Part shown: positions 8,172 through 15,905 of the stretch, piece by piece | How the letters are laid out: each line of letters starts with the position of its first letter | How positions within the stretch are numbered: the stretch's first letter is position 1 | Source of the DNA: UBA2233 sp002347965 [NCBI: Nitrospirae bacterium UBA2233] | GTDB taxonomy: Bacteria > UBA2233 | Reading direction: 5' to 3' | DNA length: 54,754 nucleotides | Assembly: GCA_002347965.1 (NCBI GenBank) | Contig: DDYN01000051.1 | Span: 1 to 54,754 of the forward strand | Made by a program: the position numbers and the translations under genes | The notes under the pieces: generated by a model | The model's input: the letters and a program-made list of their open reading frames with translations, nothing else | The model's database searches: none | Told to the model about the DNA's origin: nothing

Positions 8172-9101
8172 TTGTTTCCAACGCCCGGCATTTCCCTGGC
8201 CAGGCTTTTTCTCTGGGCACGCCTCGCGCTCGTCGCGCTCGGGCTTGTCGGCTTCATGGTGCTTGGCGTTCGGCTCGTTCGGACCATTTTGGCCCCCGTT
8301 CCCAGGGTTGATGCTCGGGCCTCCGGGCTCTCCGGCGCAGCCCCGCCGCCTTCCTTGCCCAACACTCCGCTCCTGGGTTCTAGAAAGCCCGTAGAAGACC
8401 TTGCCAAAGCCTTTTTGGTATCCAAGACCCTGGATGTAGCCCTTGAAACGAGGGGGCATCCCCTAGGGCAGGGTCTAAGCCCGTCGTCTGTGCCCGGAGG
8501 GATCGGAGAAAAGCTGGGAATCAAGCTGTCGGGGACGGTTTCAGGGTCCCAAGCACTTTCCTACGCCGTCATCCTGGATGAGTCTAAGGCCGAAGAAGCG
8601 CCTTACAGGGTGGGGGATACAATCAAGGGGGCCAAAGTCGTGGCGATCGAGCCGCTCCAGGTCGTATTCGAGCACGAAGGGAGAAGGCAGGCGTTAAAAA
8701 TGGAGTTCGACTTCGAGCAGTCGTGGGTTTTTAAAGAAGGGCCCCCGACAATGCAGGATGAAAAGAGGGGGGAAGGTTCCGGCAGCGCGCTTACGATTCC
8801 ACGGCAGGAAATCGAGAAGGAGCTGGCCAGCCCGGATCGTGTCGCACGTGGGGCAACCGTGTTGCCAGCGTTCAAATCCGGGAGGCCGAACGGCTTCATG
8901 ATCCTTAACGTTCCCAGGGGCTCCGTTTTTTCTAAGCTTGGGCTTTTAGACGGCGACATCCTTCAATCGGTTAACGGCCAGCCCGTAAATAAGGGGTTTA
9001 CGCTCGCATCCTTGTTGACGGAGCTCAACCAGAAGGGGGAGGCTACGCTCGCGATCGAGCGGAACCTTTCTCCCCTGCGGCTGAACGTGAAGCTCCGCTA
9101 A
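8172..9101 (+). CDS. Type II secretion GspC-like protein with C-terminal PDZ domain
   Basis: The 309 residues show an N-terminal transmembrane helix (about 13-37), a Pro/Ser-rich linker, a homology-region domain (LGIKLSGTVSGSQALSYAVI near residue 118, then APYRVGDTIKGAKVVAIEPLQVVFEHEGRRQAL) and a C-terminal PDZ domain (GFMILNVPRGSVFSKLGLLDGDILQSVNGQPV, about 235-305). This is the GspC layout, which couples the inner-membrane platform to the outer-membrane secretin. It starts at TTG with a GAGGG ribosome site seven bases upstream. No other gsp gene is nearby, so it is either an orphan secretion component or a GspC-like protein of other use. It ends the operon that begins at modA and converges on the next gene. 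Confidence 0.75.
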   Translation: MFPTPGISLARLFLWARLALVALGLVGFMVLGVRLVRTILAPVPRVDARASGLSGAAPPPSLPNTPLLGSRKPVEDLAKAFLVSKTLDVALETRGHPLGQGLSPSSVPGGIGEKLGIKLSGTVSGSQALSYAVILDESKAEEAPYRVGDTIKGAKVVAIEPLQVVFEHEGRRQALKMEFDFEQSWVFKEGPPTMQDEKRGEGSGSALTIPRQEIEKELASPDRVARGATVLPAFKSGRPNGFMILNVPRGSVFSKLGLLDGDILQSVNGQPVNKGFTLASLLTELNQKGEATLAIERNLSPLRLNVKLR

Positions 9102-9178
9102 GGACAGCTTTTATGGCGTGTCCGCATACTGGGGGGAAGTACGGCCTTGGCCGGGATCGAGTCGCTGTATGGCGGCGA

Positions 9179-10333
9179 TCAAATGGACCCCTCCCCCCTG
9201 GGGAAAGAGCGGTCGGGGTCTATCGAGCTCCGAAGCCTAGCGAGTCTGTCCCCCGCTTCGCCGAACGTTGGGTCGAGCATGACAACCTTCTCGAGCTCGA
9301 GAACGGCTTGGTCTGTTTCAGACAGCGCCTCATGAGCGAGGGCAAGCTCGTAGTGAGTGCCTATGAATTGACTTATCGTCAAGCTGGAAAGCGCGGAAAG
9401 CGAGGAAAGAACCTTCTTAGAGTTTTCGTAGTCTCCTTTAGCCTTGTATACCATGGCCTTCAGGTAATGCATCTCGAAGCGGTTTTGCGGGTTATCTTCG
9501 CATTTCTCGAGCGCTTCGAGCGCCGCGTCAAAAAGCCCCATGTCGTAGTAGGCCGTAGCGAGCGCGTGGGCGGCGCTTTGGTCTTGGACAATTCGTGGTG
9601 CTGTATATTGCTTGAATTGCTCGAAGATTTGCTCAAAGCGAATCGGCTGACCGTACGCTAAGCCCTCAAAACCCGGCTTTCCTTGAAGGGCTTGGGTGAA
9701 AGAATGGCAATCCGGATGGTCGGAGGACGCAATCGCCCCAAAAGCCCTGTCCTTTAGCGTTTCATCCAGCGGGAACCCCGCTCCAAGCCCTCCGAGTAAA
9801 TGAGCGATCCACTCCGGTTTGTTCTTGAGCAGCGCCCGAGTAAGGAACAGAGCTGCGTAGTGCTCCGCCTTTTTATGGTCTCCAAGCTCAAGGCACAGGC
9901 GAACGAGCCGAAGGGCTGCCTGTCCTGGCTTGTCTGCCAAGAAGGTTATTTTCCAGAGGACTTCGGGCATGTACCTTCGTTCCGAGGCCGTATCTAGAAG
10001 CTCCAACGCCCGGCGGAAGTAGGGTTGGGCTTCGAAGTCAAACCCTTTTTCTTGAAGGTAGGTTCCGGCCGCCGCAAGATAACGCCATTCGTTAGGGGCA
10101 AGCCTTGCCGCCTTCTTGATGTAGGCGATGGCCTCGGCAAGGAACCCCCTGCCGTGGTGAATGTCCGCGATCTGAGCGAACAGGCTGGCGGCCGAGTCGC
10201 ACTTTTTCCGCTCTTCGTAGAGCTCGGCCAATTCTTTGAGCGTGGAGATGTTGTTGGGGTCTGCATGGAGACGCCTTTTGAGCGTCTTTTCTTTGGAGCC
10301 AGAGCCAGCACACCCGATCAGCCTGAAAATCAT
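9179..10333 (-). CDS. TPR-repeat protein, probable lipoprotein with very short leader
   Basis: A 384-residue protein built of TPR-type helices: DPNNISTLKELAELYEERKKCDSAASLF, GFLAEAIAYIKKAARLAPNEW, then FEAQPYFRRALELL, and C-terminal ALATAYYDMGLFDAALEALEKC and THYELALAHEALSETDQAVLELEKVVMLDPTFGEA. The N-terminus [12 protein letters not shown] contains a lipobox-like LIGC, but only seven residues precede the cysteine, so lipidation is doubtful unless translation starts differently. Its ATG overlaps the accC stop by four bases, tying it to the accBC operon. Function unknown; probably a scaffold. Confidence 0.7.
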   Translation of the reverse strand: MIFRLIGCAGSGSKEKTLKRRLHADPNNISTLKELAELYEERKKCDSAASLFAQIADIHHGRGFLAEAIAYIKKAARLAPNEWRYLAAAGTYLQEKGFDFEAQPYFRRALELLDTASERRYMPEVLWKITFLADKPGQAALRLVRLCLELGDHKKAEHYAALFLTRALLKNKPEWIAHLLGGLGAGFPLDETLKDRAFGAIASSDHPDCHSFTQALQGKPGFEGLAYGQPIRFEQIFEQFKQYTAPRIVQDQSAAHALATAYYDMGLFDAALEALEKCEDNPQNRFEMHYLKAMVYKAKGDYENSKKVLSSLSALSSLTISQFIGTHYELALAHEALSETDQAVLELEKVVMLDPTFGEAGDRLARLRSSIDPDRSFPRGEGSI

Positions 10334-11688
10334 CTCTCAGTCGCGCTCCAGAGGCTGTAGAATTCCTTGAAGAAGCCTGTATGGTAAGAGCCATTGACAA
10401 AGGCTTCCCCGTTGAGGATCGCCTGGCATAGCTGTTTGTTCGTACAGAGGCCCTGGATGTCGAGCTCTTCGAGCGCCACAAGGAGTTTGATGCGCGCATC
10501 CTCACGACTGGGTCCGTGAACGATCAGCTTGCCGATCATACTGTCGTAATACGGGGGCACATCTAGCCCGGCCCGAATGTAGGTATCGAAACGAACGCCG
10601 ATCCCTCCCGGTACGAAGAGCCCCGTAATTTTACCCGGCGAAGGGGTTAGCTTTTTAGGGTCGACGGCGTTGATGCGCGCCTCGATGGCGTGGCCGCTTA
10701 GGGATACGGCATGCTGGTTGACGGAAAGGGGCATGCCCATCGCCACGCGGACCTGTTCCTTGACCAAGTCGAGACCCGTGACCATTTCGGTCACTGGGTG
10801 CTCCACCTGGATGCGCGTGTTCATCTCCATGAAATAAAAGCGGTCTTGCTTGTCCACGAGGAACTCGACCGTGCCTAGGCTTGCATACCGAAGCGCTTCC
10901 CCGGCCCGTATGGCCGTTTTGCACAGGGCTTTTCGCGTCTTGTCGGACAATCCGGGAGAAGGGGACTCTTCGAGCAACTTCTGATAGTTGTTTTGGATAG
11001 AGCAGTTCCGCTCGAAGAGATGGACGAGGTTCCCGAAATGGTCTCCTACGATTTGAACCTCGACATGTCTTGCGTCCTCGATCAAACGCTCTACGTAAAG
11101 CTCGTTGTCGCCGAAGGCGGCCTTTACCTCGGCCTGGGCGCTCAAGAAGGCGTTGGTGAACGCGAGCGGGTCCTCGACCCGCTTCATTCCCTTACCTCCC
11201 CCGCCTAGCGCCGCCTTCAGGATGACAGGAAACCCTATTCGGTTCGCCTCTTCGAAGGCTTGTCTTGGGTCCTTGATACCCCTTTCGCTGCCCTCGACCA
11301 CAGGGATGTCCCTTCGTTTCATGATGGCCCGGGCGCGAATCTTGTTCCCCATCAATCGGATGGCCCTCAAGGAAGGCCCGATAAAATGGATTCCGGCGGT
11401 TTGACAGATCTCCCGAAAATGCGCGTTCTCCGCGAAGAACCCGTAGCCAGGATGAATTGCGTCGGCATCCGTGATCTCTGCCGCCGCGATAATGGCCTTT
11501 TCGTTCAGGTAGCTGTCTTTGGCGGGCCCGGGGCCGATGCACACGGCCTCGTCGGCTAAGCGTGTATGGGGGGCATCCCTGTCGGGCTCGGAGAACACGG
11601 CCACGCTTTGAAGGCCCATCTCCTTGAGTGTTCGGATGATTCTGAGTGCAATCTCACCGCGGTTTGCGACGAGGACTTTTTGGAACAC
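10330..11688 (-). CDS. accC: Acetyl-CoA carboxylase biotin carboxylase subunit AccC
   Basis: The 452-residue length and motifs match stand-alone AccC, which carboxylates biotin on BCCP with ATP for malonyl-CoA synthesis. Seen are [17 protein letters not shown] at the start, the [13 protein letters not shown] segment, [14 protein letters not shown] (glycine-rich ATP-grasp loop), EVQIVGD, the [19 protein letters not shown] loop and [19 protein letters not shown] with the catalytic ENxRxQVEH-like residues (here MNTRIQVEH). It lies 18 bases after accB on the same strand. A second biotin carboxylase begins at the left edge of the window for the propionyl-CoA system. Confidence 0.95.
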   Translation of the reverse strand: MFQKVLVANRGEIALRIIRTLKEMGLQSVAVFSEPDRDAPHTRLADEAVCIGPGPAKDSYLNEKAIIAAAEITDADAIHPGYGFFAENAHFREICQTAGIHFIGPSLRAIRLMGNKIRARAIMKRRDIPVVEGSERGIKDPRQAFEEANRIGFPVILKAALGGGGKGMKRVEDPLAFTNAFLSAQAEVKAAFGDNELYVERLIEDARHVEVQIVGDHFGNLVHLFERNCSIQNNYQKLLEESPSPGLSDKTRKALCKTAIRAGEALRYASLGTVEFLVDKQDRFYFMEMNTRIQVEHPVTEMVTGLDLVKEQVRVAMGMPLSVNQHAVSLSGHAIEARINAVDPKKLTPSPGKITGLFVPGGIGVRFDTYIRAGLDVPPYYDSMIGKLIVHGPSREDARIKLLVALEELDIQGLCTNKQLCQAILNGEAFVNGSYHTGFFKEFYSLWSATER

Positions 11689-11706
11689 GCCTTTCTTCCC
11701 GGGTTT

Positions 11707-12192
11707 TTATACTGGGATCGGCTCGAGCTCGAACAGCGGCGTACCAAAACCCACAGGCTTGCTGTCGTCTACGAGCACCTTGAATACTCTTCCTGTCACG
11801 TCCGATTCGATCTCGTTCATGATTTTCATCGCCTCGATAATGCACACAACCTGCCCCTTATGGATGACATCGCCTACTTCTACGTAAGGCTTTGCCTCTG
11901 GGGCGGGAGAGCGGTAAAACGTTCCTACCATTGGCGAGGTGATCGTGAGCGCCTTAGGGGTTTCCTGAGCGGAAGGTTGCCCGGCTTGCGTGTCGGACGA
12001 GGGCGTTTCCGGCCGGATTCGCTCGATTCGTCTTTCCGGAGGGGGCAATACCTCAAAACCGGATCGCTTCAAGGAGACCTTTTCCCCTTCCCGTTCGAGC
12101 GAAAACTCGACGATGTCCGTAGACAGAACCCATTCTAAAAGCTCCCGGAGGCGATCAAAGGGGCAGGGTGTCGTCGGCGTCGGCGTATCCAT
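11707..12192 (-). CDS. accB: Biotin carboxyl carrier protein AccB
   Basis: A 161-residue BCCP with an N-terminal helical region (about 1-45), a Pro/Glu/Thr-rich linker (about 50-85) and a C-terminal biotinyl domain. The biotinylation site is EAMKIMNEIESD, lysine near residue 127. The thumb-containing segment AKPYVEVGDVIHKGQVVCIIEAM is typical of bacterial AccB. It carries biotin between AccC and the carboxyltransferase. It follows efp after eight bases and precedes accC, so efp-accB-accC is one transcription unit, a common bacterial order. Confidence 0.95.
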   Translation of the reverse strand: MDTPTPTTPCPFDRLRELLEWVLSTDIVEFSLEREGEKVSLKRSGFEVLPPPERRIERIRPETPSSDTQAGQPSAQETPKALTITSPMVGTFYRSPAPEAKPYVEVGDVIHKGQVVCIIEAMKIMNEIESDVTGRVFKVLVDDSKPVGFGTPLFELEPIPV

Positions 12193-12200
12193 AACGACCC

Positions 12201-12764
12201 CTACTTGGCCCGTTCGATGTACATGCCGGTTCTCGTGTCCACCCGGAGCACTTCGCCCTGCTCGATGAACAAAGGAACCTGGACGACGAGCCCCCCCTCT
12301 AGCGTTGCGGGCTTTGTGCCGCCCTGGGCCGTGTCTCCCCGAACGCCCGGCTCGGCCTCTACCACCTTAAGCTCGACGAAGGTAGGAATCTCGATCGTCA
12401 ACGGGTCTGTCCCCAGGAATAACGCACGGACTTCTACGCCTTCTTTCAGGTAGAAGCGCTTATTCCCCAGCACGGAAAAAGGGATACTGAACTGCTCGTA
12501 GGTCTCCATATCCATGAACATTGCGCTTTCGCCCTCTAAGTACAAGCATTGTAGCGGCTTCTCGGAGAAATCCCCCCCCTCGAACCGCTCCCCAGAACGG
12601 AATGTTTTGTCCAGGACATTATCGCTCTTTAAGCCTCTTAATTTTGTACGGACGAACGCGCCTCCCTTGCCGGGTTTGACGTGCTGGAAGTCTATTATTT
12701 CGAAGGGCTGCCCCTCGATCAGGAGCTTCAGCCCCTTCCGGAAGTCGCTGGTCGCTAGACTCAT
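12201..12764 (-). CDS. efp: Translation elongation factor P
   Basis: This 187-residue protein is EF-P, which relieves ribosome stalling at polyproline stretches. It has the KOW-like N-domain (FRKGLKLLIEGQPFEIIDFQHVKPGKGGAFVRTKLRGL) with the loop lysine of PGKGGAF at about residue 34. That lysine is the position modified by EpmA-type beta-lysylation in some bacteria; Lys rather than Arg argues against rhamnosylation. The OB domains end in VDTRTGMYIERAK. I start at the ATG in the ATGA overlap with aroQ rather than the longer frame. Poly-Pro motifs occur in a nearby small protein (15222-15365). Confidence 0.95.
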   Translation of the reverse strand: MSLATSDFRKGLKLLIEGQPFEIIDFQHVKPGKGGAFVRTKLRGLKSDNVLDKTFRSGERFEGGDFSEKPLQCLYLEGESAMFMDMETYEQFSIPFSVLGNKRFYLKEGVEVRALFLGTDPLTIEIPTFVELKVVEAEPGVRGDTAQGGTKPATLEGGLVVQVPLFIEQGEVLRVDTRTGMYIERAK

Positions 12765-13240
12765 GGCATGTCCTCTTTCTTTTTCTTGTTTTGGACCTTG
12801 CCCGCGATGTACTCGAGCGCAAGGATGTACCCCCAAACGCCAAGCCCCATGATCCGTCCCTTGACGATGTCGGAGATCGTCGAGACATGCCGAAAAGGCT
12901 CCCTGGCATAGGGGTTGCTTAAATGGACCTCGATAGCTGGGGTTTGGGCGGCCAGTAGGGCATCCCGGATCGCGATGGAGGTGTGCGTGTAGGCGCCGGG
13001 GTTAATGACCAACCATGCCACCCCTTCCGCGGGAAGGGCTTGGATACGCGCTATGATCTCTCCTTCGTGGTTGGACTGAGCGTGCGAAAGCTCCAGCCCC
13101 AAGCTTTTGGCCCTTTCTTGCAGTTCGGCTTTTATTTGCGCGTAAGTTTGGGTGCCATACACCCGAACCTCCCGGTTGCCGAGGAGGTTTAAGTTCGGCC
13201 CGTCGATTACGGCAACCCTTCGGCCCGCAGCGTTTTCCAT
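12761..13240 (-). CDS. aroQ: Type II 3-dehydroquinate dehydratase AroQ
   Basis: A 159-residue type II dehydroquinase, the third step of the shikimate pathway. Diagnostic motifs are VIDGPNLNLLGNREVRVYGTQT (with the catalytic Tyr of the flexible loop), LSHAQSNHEGEIIARI, WLVINPGAYTHTSIAIRDAL and IEVHLSNPYAREPFRHVS with the catalytic histidine. The C-terminus is somewhat longer and lysine-rich (VQNKKKKEDMP). The start overlaps the end of aroB by about 34 bases and the stop overlaps efp by four. Confidence 0.95.
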   Translation of the reverse strand: MENAAGRRVAVIDGPNLNLLGNREVRVYGTQTYAQIKAELQERAKSLGLELSHAQSNHEGEIIARIQALPAEGVAWLVINPGAYTHTSIAIRDALLAAQTPAIEVHLSNPYAREPFRHVSTISDIVKGRIMGLGVWGYILALEYIAGKVQNKKKKEDMP

Positions 13241-14310
13241 AGGTCAACAAGCTCCTCGATGGCGACAGGTTCAATCCGGACGGAACCGATACGGTCGAGC
13301 AGGACGAACCGAACCTTCGCGCCTTGTTTTTTCTTGTCGAGCGAAAGCAGCCTTTTCATCCGGTCGGGGTGAATGCTTGGCGGTTTCGTGGGCAAGCCAA
13401 GCGCCTTGAGCGATTCTTCGACCCTTGCGTACACATCTTTCGTTGTACTGCCCATCCGGTAGGCCACCGCGGCTTCGACGAGCATTCCAAGACCAACGGC
13501 CTCCCCATGCAGAAAGGTCTTGTAGTGCGCGTGGGCCTCGAAGGCATGGCCGAAGGTGTGGCCGAAGTTTAGCACGGCACGCAGGTTGGCCTCTCTTTCG
13601 TCTTGCTCCACGATGGCCTTTTTATGCAGGATGCTGGCCTGGATGCCCTTTGCCATCGCACCAGGGTCCATCCTAAGCAAGGCCTGGGCGTTCGAGACGA
13701 TGAACTCAAAGAACGGCTCGTCTTGAATCATACCGTATTTTAGGACCTCTGCAAGCCCTGCGACGTACTCCCGCTTAGGGAGGGTGGAAAGATACTCCGT
13801 GTCGATCAGTACGCCGCTCGGCTGCCAGAAGGCCCCTAGGGCGTTTTTCGCCTGCTTGAGGTCTATCGCCACCTTTCCCCCGATGCTTGCATCTACCCCG
13901 GCCAAGAGGGTCGTAGGAACCATGACAAACGGAACCCCCCTTTGGTAGGTGGCCGCGACGAACCCGGCCAAGTCTCCCACAACTCCGCCCCCGAACGCGA
14001 CGAGCGCCCAGCCGCGGTCTGCGCCGAAATAGAGCAGTTTTTGGGCCACGCTTGCGTACACATCGAGTGTCTTGGCCCTTTCTCCTGCGGGGACGACGAT
14101 GAGTTTGGGTTTCTTGGGTGAATCTTTGATTAACCGGGCGTACAAGGGCTCTAGCCATAGCTTGGCCAGGTGGCGGTCGGTCACGATGGCCAAGGGCCTT
14201 TGCCCGAGGCATTCCTCGAGGAAGGAGGCAATCTTGTCCCTCACCCCTTGCCCTAAGACAATGGGATAGGTGCCGCCCTTTGTGGTTACGTCAACGCGCG
14301 TGATTTCCAT
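13207..14310 (-). CDS. aroB: 3-dehydroquinate synthase AroB
   Basis: A 367-residue enzyme converting DAHP to 3-dehydroquinate with NAD and Zn. Key motifs: GERAKTLDVYASVAQKLL, VAFGGGVVGDLAGFVAATYQRGVPFVMVPTTLLAGVDASIGGKVAIDL, and the metal-ligand segment NFGHTFGHAFEA. Length and order match the family. It overlaps aroK by 20 bases and aroQ by about 34, so aroK-aroB-aroQ are translationally coupled. Confidence 0.96.
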   Translation of the reverse strand: MEITRVDVTTKGGTYPIVLGQGVRDKIASFLEECLGQRPLAIVTDRHLAKLWLEPLYARLIKDSPKKPKLIVVPAGERAKTLDVYASVAQKLLYFGADRGWALVAFGGGVVGDLAGFVAATYQRGVPFVMVPTTLLAGVDASIGGKVAIDLKQAKNALGAFWQPSGVLIDTEYLSTLPKREYVAGLAEVLKYGMIQDEPFFEFIVSNAQALLRMDPGAMAKGIQASILHKKAIVEQDEREANLRAVLNFGHTFGHAFEAHAHYKTFLHGEAVGLGMLVEAAVAYRMGSTTKDVYARVEESLKALGLPTKPPSIHPDRMKRLLSLDKKKQGAKVRFVLLDRIGSVRIEPVAIEELVDLWKTLRAEGLP

Positions 14311-14812
14311 TTTTTCTCGTCAGGCCGATGGTGTTAAGGATTTCCAAGGCGACCTCACGGGGAACTCGCCCGTCCGTGGTTACTCGGTACTTCGCGAGTG
14401 CTTCGTAAAGGGGCACCCTTTCGAGGTATAGATCGTTTGCACGCGCATGGCTTCTCCAAAGTGGACGTCTCGTGTCGTTTAGGAGCCTAGCCTTGATCGT
14501 GTCGAACGAAGCCTCCAGGTATACGGTGTAGGGCAAGGGTTCGATCAGCGCGCGGGCTTCTTCGCTCGTAACGACCCCACCGCCGGAGGCGATCACAACT
14601 CCGTCTTCTTGAAGCACGGCTTGAAGCGCCCTGGCCTCTTTTCTCCGAAAGTAAGGCTCGCCGTGTTTTTGAAAGATCGCTCGGACGTCAAGCCCCTCTT
14701 CGGCCTCGATTCGCGCATCCAGGTCGATGAACCTGAACCCCGACAGCCTGGCAAGGACCCGGCCGACAGAGCTCTTTCCGGCCCCCATGAACCCGATGAG
14801 AAGGATACGCAT
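14291..14812 (-). CDS. aroK: Shikimate kinase
   Basis: A 173-residue kinase phosphorylating shikimate. It starts MRILLIGFMGAGKSSVGRVLA (Walker A GFMGAGKS), followed by FIDLDARIEAEEG, the shikimate-binding FRRKEARALQ and ASGGGVVTSEEARAL, and the LID region DTRRPLW. I start at the ATG after GGGCGAGGT, because the P-loop then lies at the usual distance from the N-terminus; the frame is open 13 codons further. It is the first gene of the shikimate-EF-P-ACC run. Confidence 0.94.
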   Translation of the reverse strand: MRILLIGFMGAGKSSVGRVLARLSGFRFIDLDARIEAEEGLDVRAIFQKHGEPYFRRKEARALQAVLQEDGVVIASGGGVVTSEEARALIEPLPYTVYLEASFDTIKARLLNDTRRPLWRSHARANDLYLERVPLYEALAKYRVTTDGRVPREVALEILNTIGLTRKNGNHAR

Positions 14813-14955
14813 ACCTCGCCCTGGTTTTTGACGTATTAGTTTACCATACACCGAAAGAAAAAACTGGCGCTATCCCCAAAGGGCAAGAGCCTAGCGGGTG
14901 TGAAGAAAAAACAGCAGGTTCTTCGTGCAGAAAAAGGAGTGGGCTTGAGCGTCGG

Positions 14956-14985
14956 AAGGGGACGGCGTAATCGCGCCGTCCCCTT
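14956..14985. repeat. Perfect 12-bp inverted repeat (hairpin) between microprotein gene and aroK
   Basis: AAGGGGACGGCG (14956-14967), a six-base spacer, and its exact complement (14974-14985) form a GC-rich stem. It lies 13 bases past the stop of the small exported peptide gene and about 145 bases upstream of aroK. There is no adjacent T-tract on either strand, so it is not a canonical intrinsic terminator. It could be an RNA-stabilising or attenuating hairpin, or a dispersed palindromic repeat. Confidence 0.7.
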
Positions 14986-14998
14986 GGGTCGAAAGGGG

Positions 14999-15121
14999 CT
15001 AGAGAGGCTGAACCATGGGCTGCGACGGACTCTTGCCGCCGGCCGGGCAAGCTTGGCCGGCACCCACGGTAGAAACAACCCCAAGAAAACCAAGGGCTAA
15101 GGCTACGAGCGCTTTCTTCAT
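14999..15121 (-). CDS. 40-residue exported peptide
   Basis: The frame begins MKKALVALALGFLGVVS and reads on to a TAG after 40 codons. The N-terminus (KK, then 15 hydrophobic residues, then a small-residue region ending near AGQA) is a textbook Sec signal. The mature part would be roughly QACPAGGKSPSQPMVQPL, about 18 residues with one cysteine. A good ribosome site (AAGGAGAGG) lies just upstream of the ATG. It lies between the GQGIPP-repeat gene and aroK on the same strand. I do not recognise a family. It could be a tiny periplasmic protein, or less likely a secreted peptide signal. Confidence 0.6.
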   Translation of the reverse strand: MKKALVALALGFLGVVSTVGAGQACPAGGKSPSQPMVQPL

Positions 15122-15221
15122 GACCCTCTCCTTGAAGTGGGTGTTTAAGGATAAATAATACCTACTTAAACTCTAATCCTCGACACCCCAACGCGTCAAG
15201 AGAGTCAGGACGCTGCTTTTT

Positions 15222-15365
15222 TTACAAGCCGAAAGGCCCCTGCGGCCCGCCTTTTTTGTGCCCTGGCGGAATACCTTGCCCGGGGGGTATACCCTGCCCC
15301 GGCGGAATGCCTTGGCCTGGCGGGCCAAAAGCGATACTAGGACCTTTCTTCGTAAGCTTAAGCAT
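15222..15365 (-). CDS. 47-residue Gly/Pro microprotein with three GQGIPP repeats
   Basis: The frame starts MLKLTKKGPSIAFGPP and then carries GQGIPP three times in tandem (about residues 17-34), ending GHKKGGPQGPFGL. A strong AGGAGG site sits six bases before the ATG. The three repeats are identical in protein but use different synonymous codons (GGC CAA GGC, then GGG CAG GGT, then GGG CAA GGT, with ATT/ATA/ATT for Ile). This indicates selection on the peptide rather than a recent DNA duplication. It lies 39 bases downstream of the ferritin-like gene and may be cotranscribed with it. No signal peptide. Family and function unknown. Confidence 0.65.
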   Translation of the reverse strand: MLKLTKKGPSIAFGPPGQGIPPGQGIPPGQGIPPGHKKGGPQGPFGL

Positions 15366-15404
15366 GGCATGCCTCCTTTTGTTTTTGAGTGCAACCCATT
15401 AAGG

Positions 15405-15839
15405 CTAACTTAGCTTCTCAAGCGCCTTCATGAAGGACCTATGGTGCTCTTTTTCGTCCGATAGGATGTCTTCAAAGATCTCCTGGATTCTGGAAAGCCC
15501 CTCTTTCCCGGCTGTCTCCACGATTCGGGGGTAGAGCTCCAAGGCGCCTTCCTCGGCTTTGACGTCCAGCTCGATCATTTCTTTGGTTGTCTTGCCCACG
15601 ACGACGGCTGGGTCCGGCTGGGTGGGCAATTCGCCCCCAAGCTTGCGGAACGCCTCGGCGATCTCCTCGGCATGCTCCATCTCTGCCATGGCAACCTTTC
15701 GGAACAGCTTGCGGGCCTCTGGCCCCTCTTCCTTTGGGGTCGCAATGTGGTGCCACATGTACTGGATAGACCCCTGAAGCTCGCTTGCCAGGGCTTGATA
15801 AATCATGTCCATCAGTTCTTTCGAGGCTTGCTGCGTCAT
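15405..15839 (-). CDS. Ferritin-like (bacterioferritin/rubrerythrin-type) di-iron protein
   Basis: A 144-residue four-helix protein with carboxylate and histidine ligands spaced as in ferritin-like proteins: ASELQGSIQYMWHHI (helix 1), VAMAEMEHAEEIAEAFRKLGGELPTQPDP (helix 2 with the ExxH pair and the Pro loop of bacterioferritins), ELDVKAEEGALELYPRIVETA (helix 3) and IFEDILSDEKEHHRSFM (helix 4). It probably oxidises or stores iron, or detoxifies peroxide, in the cytoplasm. No rubredoxin domain is present. The start is the ATG with AAGGGA upstream. It lies between adenine deaminase and two tiny genes. Confidence 0.82.
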   Translation of the reverse strand: MTQQASKELMDMIYQALASELQGSIQYMWHHIATPKEEGPEARKLFRKVAMAEMEHAEEIAEAFRKLGGELPTQPDPAVVVGKTTKEMIELDVKAEEGALELYPRIVETAGKEGLSRIQEIFEDILSDEKEHHRSFMKALEKLS

Positions 15840-15905
15840 GATTTTCCCTTTTTGTTCAACGACCGGCACAACCCATCTAAGGTTATCCCAAAAAAGAGAT
15901 GAAGT

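Noticed and set aside
9113-9661. Long plus-strand open frame opposite the TPR gene
   Set aside because: It is a shadow of the minus-strand TPR gene with no ribosome site or recognisable domain.
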